Shown piece by piece: positions 4,666 to 5,887 of a stretch of DNA of 5,887 nucleotides; within the stretch, counting starts at the first letter, position 1, and every line of letters begins with the position of its first letter. The position numbers and the translations under genes were made by a program. A model generated the notes under the pieces. It did not search any database. It was given only the letters and a program-made list of their open reading frames with translations, and had not been told where the DNA came from. The stretch lies in the NCBI GenBank assembly GCA_937968025.1, contig CALBSL010000119.1:1-5887 (forward strand). Direction: 5' to 3'. This DNA is from an uncultured bacterium. GTDB lineage: Bacteria > Patescibacteriota > Patescibacteriia > 2-12-FULL-60-25.

Positions 4666-4965
4666 CTAGGCGGCTGCCTGGTGACTGTTCTTGAGGGCGT
4701 CCTTGAGACCCTTTCCTGCCTTGAACTTTGGCACGGTGACGGCAGGGATTTGGATCTTTTCCGTTGGCGATTGTGGGTTGACACCCATGCGAGGAGCACG
4801 AGTTTTAGCCATAAATGCGCCAAATCCTGCAATATTCACCTCACCACCGTTCTTGAGGGTGTCGGTGACGAGCTGGACAAAGAGTTCAACGAATTCTTCG
4901 GCCTGCTTCTTGGAAATCCCTTCGATGCGTTCTGCGAGCGTGGCAATGAGTTCCGCCTTGTTCAT
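4666..4965 (-). CDS. hup: HU-family histone-like DNA-binding protein
   Basis: Small nucleoid protein, expected to dimerise and bend or compact DNA in the cytoplasm. The 99 residues start MNKAELIATLAERI and match HU from the first residue, so ATG 4965 is preferred over a reading from 5013, whose first 16 residues would be encoded by the promoter and leader. Helices 1-2 cover about 3-38. The HU signature follows: GFGAF at 47-51, then R56, R59, G61, N63 and P64 on the DNA-binding beta arm, with IP at 73-74. P64 is the intercalating proline position. A C-terminal tail NSHQAAA extends past the usual end at about 90 residues. No Shine-Dalgarno is visible before the ATG (the bases are TTTTACACCT). 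It is divergent from the Nudix gene. Whether it is HU or an IHF-like protein is less certain than the family. Confidence 0.95.
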   Translation of the reverse strand: MNKAELIATLAERIEGISKKQAEEFVELFVQLVTDTLKNGGEVNIAGFGAFMAKTRAPRMGVNPQSPTEKIQIPAVTVPKFKAGKGLKDALKNSHQAAA

Positions 4966-5003
4966 AGGTGTAAAACACGAACAACAAGAATAAATGCAGT
5001 CAG

Positions 5004-5032
5004 AGTGTAGCATATCCGCTTATTTTAGGCAA
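5004..5032 (-). promoter_or_regulatory. HU promoter with extended -10
   Basis: On the minus strand, TTGCCT (5027-5032) and TACACT (5004-5009) are 17 bp apart, and TGC directly before the -10 gives a TGn extended element. The predicted start near 4997 gives a leader of about 32 bases without a Shine-Dalgarno. Confidence 0.65.
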
Positions 5033-5082
5033 TTTCTGAGGATCTGCCTTGGGTCGGGTGCGTGGAGGGGCAGCGGGGCTGG

Positions 5083-5111
5083 TTGCCAAGCGTAGGTCCG
5101 CTCGGTACGCT
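5083..5111 (+). promoter_or_regulatory. Nudix gene promoter, close to the ATG
   Basis: TTGCCA (5083-5088) and TACGCT (5106-5111) are 17 bp apart. The -10 ends 9 bases before the ATG at 5121, so the transcript would have at most a few leader bases. The geometry repeats that of proS. Confidence 0.55.
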
Positions 5112-5120
5112 GCGCTTCCT

Positions 5121-5558
5121 ATGCGTTGGTATCCTGACGGGATTGAAGTAAAGGCGTTTTGCTTGCTTGAGCACAATAATCGCTGGTTATTGCAGGAGTT
5201 TTTTCATCCAGAAACGCACGAACGCTACCTCCGTTTCTTGGGCGGAGCAGTCGATAAAGGCGAATACGCCCGTGAAGCGGTGATTCGTGAGATCCGTGAA
5301 GAGTTGGGGAGTGGCCTTGAAAACGTCGAACTCCTCACTGTAAGCGAGCACATTTTTCCTTTTCAAGGCGATACACGGCATCAGATCCTGTTTGTCTTTC
5401 GTGGCGAGCTCACGAACACCGCTCTCTTTGCGCAGGAGGAAATCCTGATCAAGGAATTTGGCCATACGTGGCGAGCGATCTGGGTGGACAAAGAGGACCT
5501 ACGAGCGGGACGCGTTCCCCTCCGTCCAGCCTCGTTGCCTTATTCGGCCTGGTTGTAA
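5121..5558 (+). CDS. Nudix-family hydrolase
   Basis: A 145-residue single-domain protein with a Nudix box at residues 42-64: G42, E48, R56, E57, E60, E61 and G63 all fit G-x5-E-x7-REUxEExGU, except that the final hydrophobic position is S64. Family members cleave nucleoside diphosphates linked to another group, using metal ions held by the REUxEE glutamates. The substrate cannot be told from the motif; housecleaning of damaged nucleotides or mRNA-cap-like processing are both possible. The start is taken at ATG 5121 (MRWYPDGIEVKAFCLL), where the typical N-terminal strand begins and which lies 9 bases after a -10 box. A TTG reading from 5049 adds 24 basic, low-complexity residues across the promoter and is rejected. 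No Shine-Dalgarno is present. It is divergent from HU and convergent with rny across a shared terminator. Confidence 0.92.
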   Translation: MRWYPDGIEVKAFCLLEHNNRWLLQEFFHPETHERYLRFLGGAVDKGEYAREAVIREIREELGSGLENVELLTVSEHIFPFQGDTRHQILFVFRGELTNTALFAQEEILIKEFGHTWRAIWVDKEDLRAGRVPLRPASLPYSAWL

Positions 5559-5570
5559 TGATGAAAAAGA

Positions 5571-5598
5571 AAAAAAAGAAGCCGAGGGCTTCTTTTTT
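5571..5598. terminator. Bidirectional intrinsic terminator between the Nudix gene and rny
   Basis: GAAGCC (5578-5583) and GGCTTC (5587-5592) pair around a 3-base loop. The stem is extended by A-T pairs, A5572-5577 with T5593-5598. Each strand therefore has a hairpin followed by T6 or T7. It serves both convergent genes and overlaps the last bases of the rny stop codon. Confidence 0.9.
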
Positions 5599-5864
5599 AT
5601 CGTGCGACTTCGATCACGCGTGTCTCACGAATGAGGGTGACGCGAATCTCGCCAGGGTATTTGAGTTCGCTTTCAATCTTTTTGGCAATCGCGCGAGCGA
5701 GTTTCTCAGCCACGAGATCGTCCACCTGTCGTGGATTGACGAAGACTCGGATCTCACGACCCGCTTGAATGGCGTAGACCTTTTCCACGCCTTCGAAGGA
5801 CTTGGCCGTTTTTTCGAGGGCTTCGAGCCGTTTAATGTAGAATTCGAGCGAATCTTTACGTGCG
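5597..5864 (-). CDS. rny: Ribonuclease Y, C-terminal 88 residues, cut by contig end
   Basis: RNase Y is a membrane-anchored endoribonuclease that starts mRNA decay in many bacteria. Only the C-terminal domain is present: [18 protein letters not shown], then [20 protein letters not shown] at about 22-41, VDDL near 47-50, [18 protein letters not shown] and the terminal [11 protein letters not shown]. These are family hallmarks, and full-length proteins are about 500-520 residues. The N-terminal membrane helix, coiled coil, KH and HD catalytic domains lie beyond the contig end. The stop is TAA at 5597-5599, merging with the terminator. The apparent ATG at 5879-5881 and the residues MCSSD are adapter, not protein; the following leucine codon (5864-5866) is two-thirds adapter, so the gene has no real start here. 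Confidence 0.93.
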
Positions 5865-5887
5865 AGATCGGAAGAGCACACGTCTGA
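5865..5887. other. Illumina TruSeq adapter remnant at the contig end
   Basis: The last 23 bases begin AGATCGGAAGAGCACACGTC and match the start of the standard Illumina TruSeq read-1 3' adapter. Translated on the minus strand they give MCSSDL, and on the plus strand IGRAHV, both familiar contamination tags in protein databases. This sequence is not genomic and should be trimmed. Confidence 0.97.

Noticed and set aside
1972..4965. Orphan genes plus HU as a defence or mobile island
   Set aside because: Each gene has its own promoter and terminator, no nuclease, toxin, recombinase or phage signature is visible, and no flanking repeats were found. Calling it a system would go beyond the evidence.
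4966..5013. Longer HU reading with 16 extra residues
   Set aside because: HU proteins begin MNKAEL-like. The extension is encoded by the promoter and leader, and contains a Cys-rich sequence unlike the family.
5049..5120. TTG-initiated N-terminal extension of the Nudix protein
   Set aside because: The extra residues are basic and low in complexity, lie across the promoter boxes, and precede the point where Nudix homology usually begins.
1..5887. Alternative genetic code (UGA as glycine) as in some Patescibacteria
   Set aside because: Both paralogues end in TGA directly before terminators, and proS, HU and the Nudix gene contain no in-frame TGA.

Overview
The window looks like a short contig from a bacterium of the Candidate Phyla Radiation (Patescibacteria), perhaps a Parcubacteria-like lineage. 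This is an inference from four things: a compact prolyl-tRNA synthetase without the usual editing insertion, an RNase Y C-terminus of the style seen in that group, a single small HU protein, and several orphan genes each with its own promoter and terminator. TGA is used as a stop, so the standard bacterial code applies and the UGA-glycine lineages are unlikely. The right end carries 23 bases of Illumina adapter (5865-5887), so it is an assembly or read end and not a natural boundary.

Layout, left to right: (1) 1-555, minus strand, the N-terminal 185 residues of an unrecognised protein that runs off the left edge; (2) 556-669, a divergent promoter region; (3) 670-1929, plus strand, proS; (4) 1972-4506, minus strand, three orphan genes of 290, 219 and 231 residues. 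The last two are tandem paralogues that share a C-terminal domain and a duplicated terminator; (5) 4666-4965, minus strand, an HU-family DNA-binding protein; (6) 4966-5120, a second divergent promoter region; (7) 5121-5558, plus strand, a Nudix hydrolase; (8) 5597-5864, minus strand, the C-terminal 88 residues of RNase Y, cut by the contig end.

Nearly every gene appears to be its own transcription unit. Good sigma70-type promoters with 16-18 bp spacers can be placed before all seven genes whose starts are visible, and intrinsic terminators follow five of them plus rny. The units fall into two styles. proS and the Nudix gene have the -10 box only 8-9 bp before the ATG, so their mRNAs are probably leaderless or nearly so. 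The orphan genes have TTGACA/TTGACG -35 boxes, 5' leaders and clear Shine-Dalgarno sequences, and each has an inverted repeat at the predicted transcription start. The orphan genes are also more GC-rich than the housekeeping genes in the rows counted.

No pathway links the genes. proS, HU and RNase Y are core information-processing genes. The orphan cluster is the only part that could represent something undescribed, and its function cannot be read from the sequence. No tRNA, rRNA, CRISPR array, insertion sequence or origin was seen.
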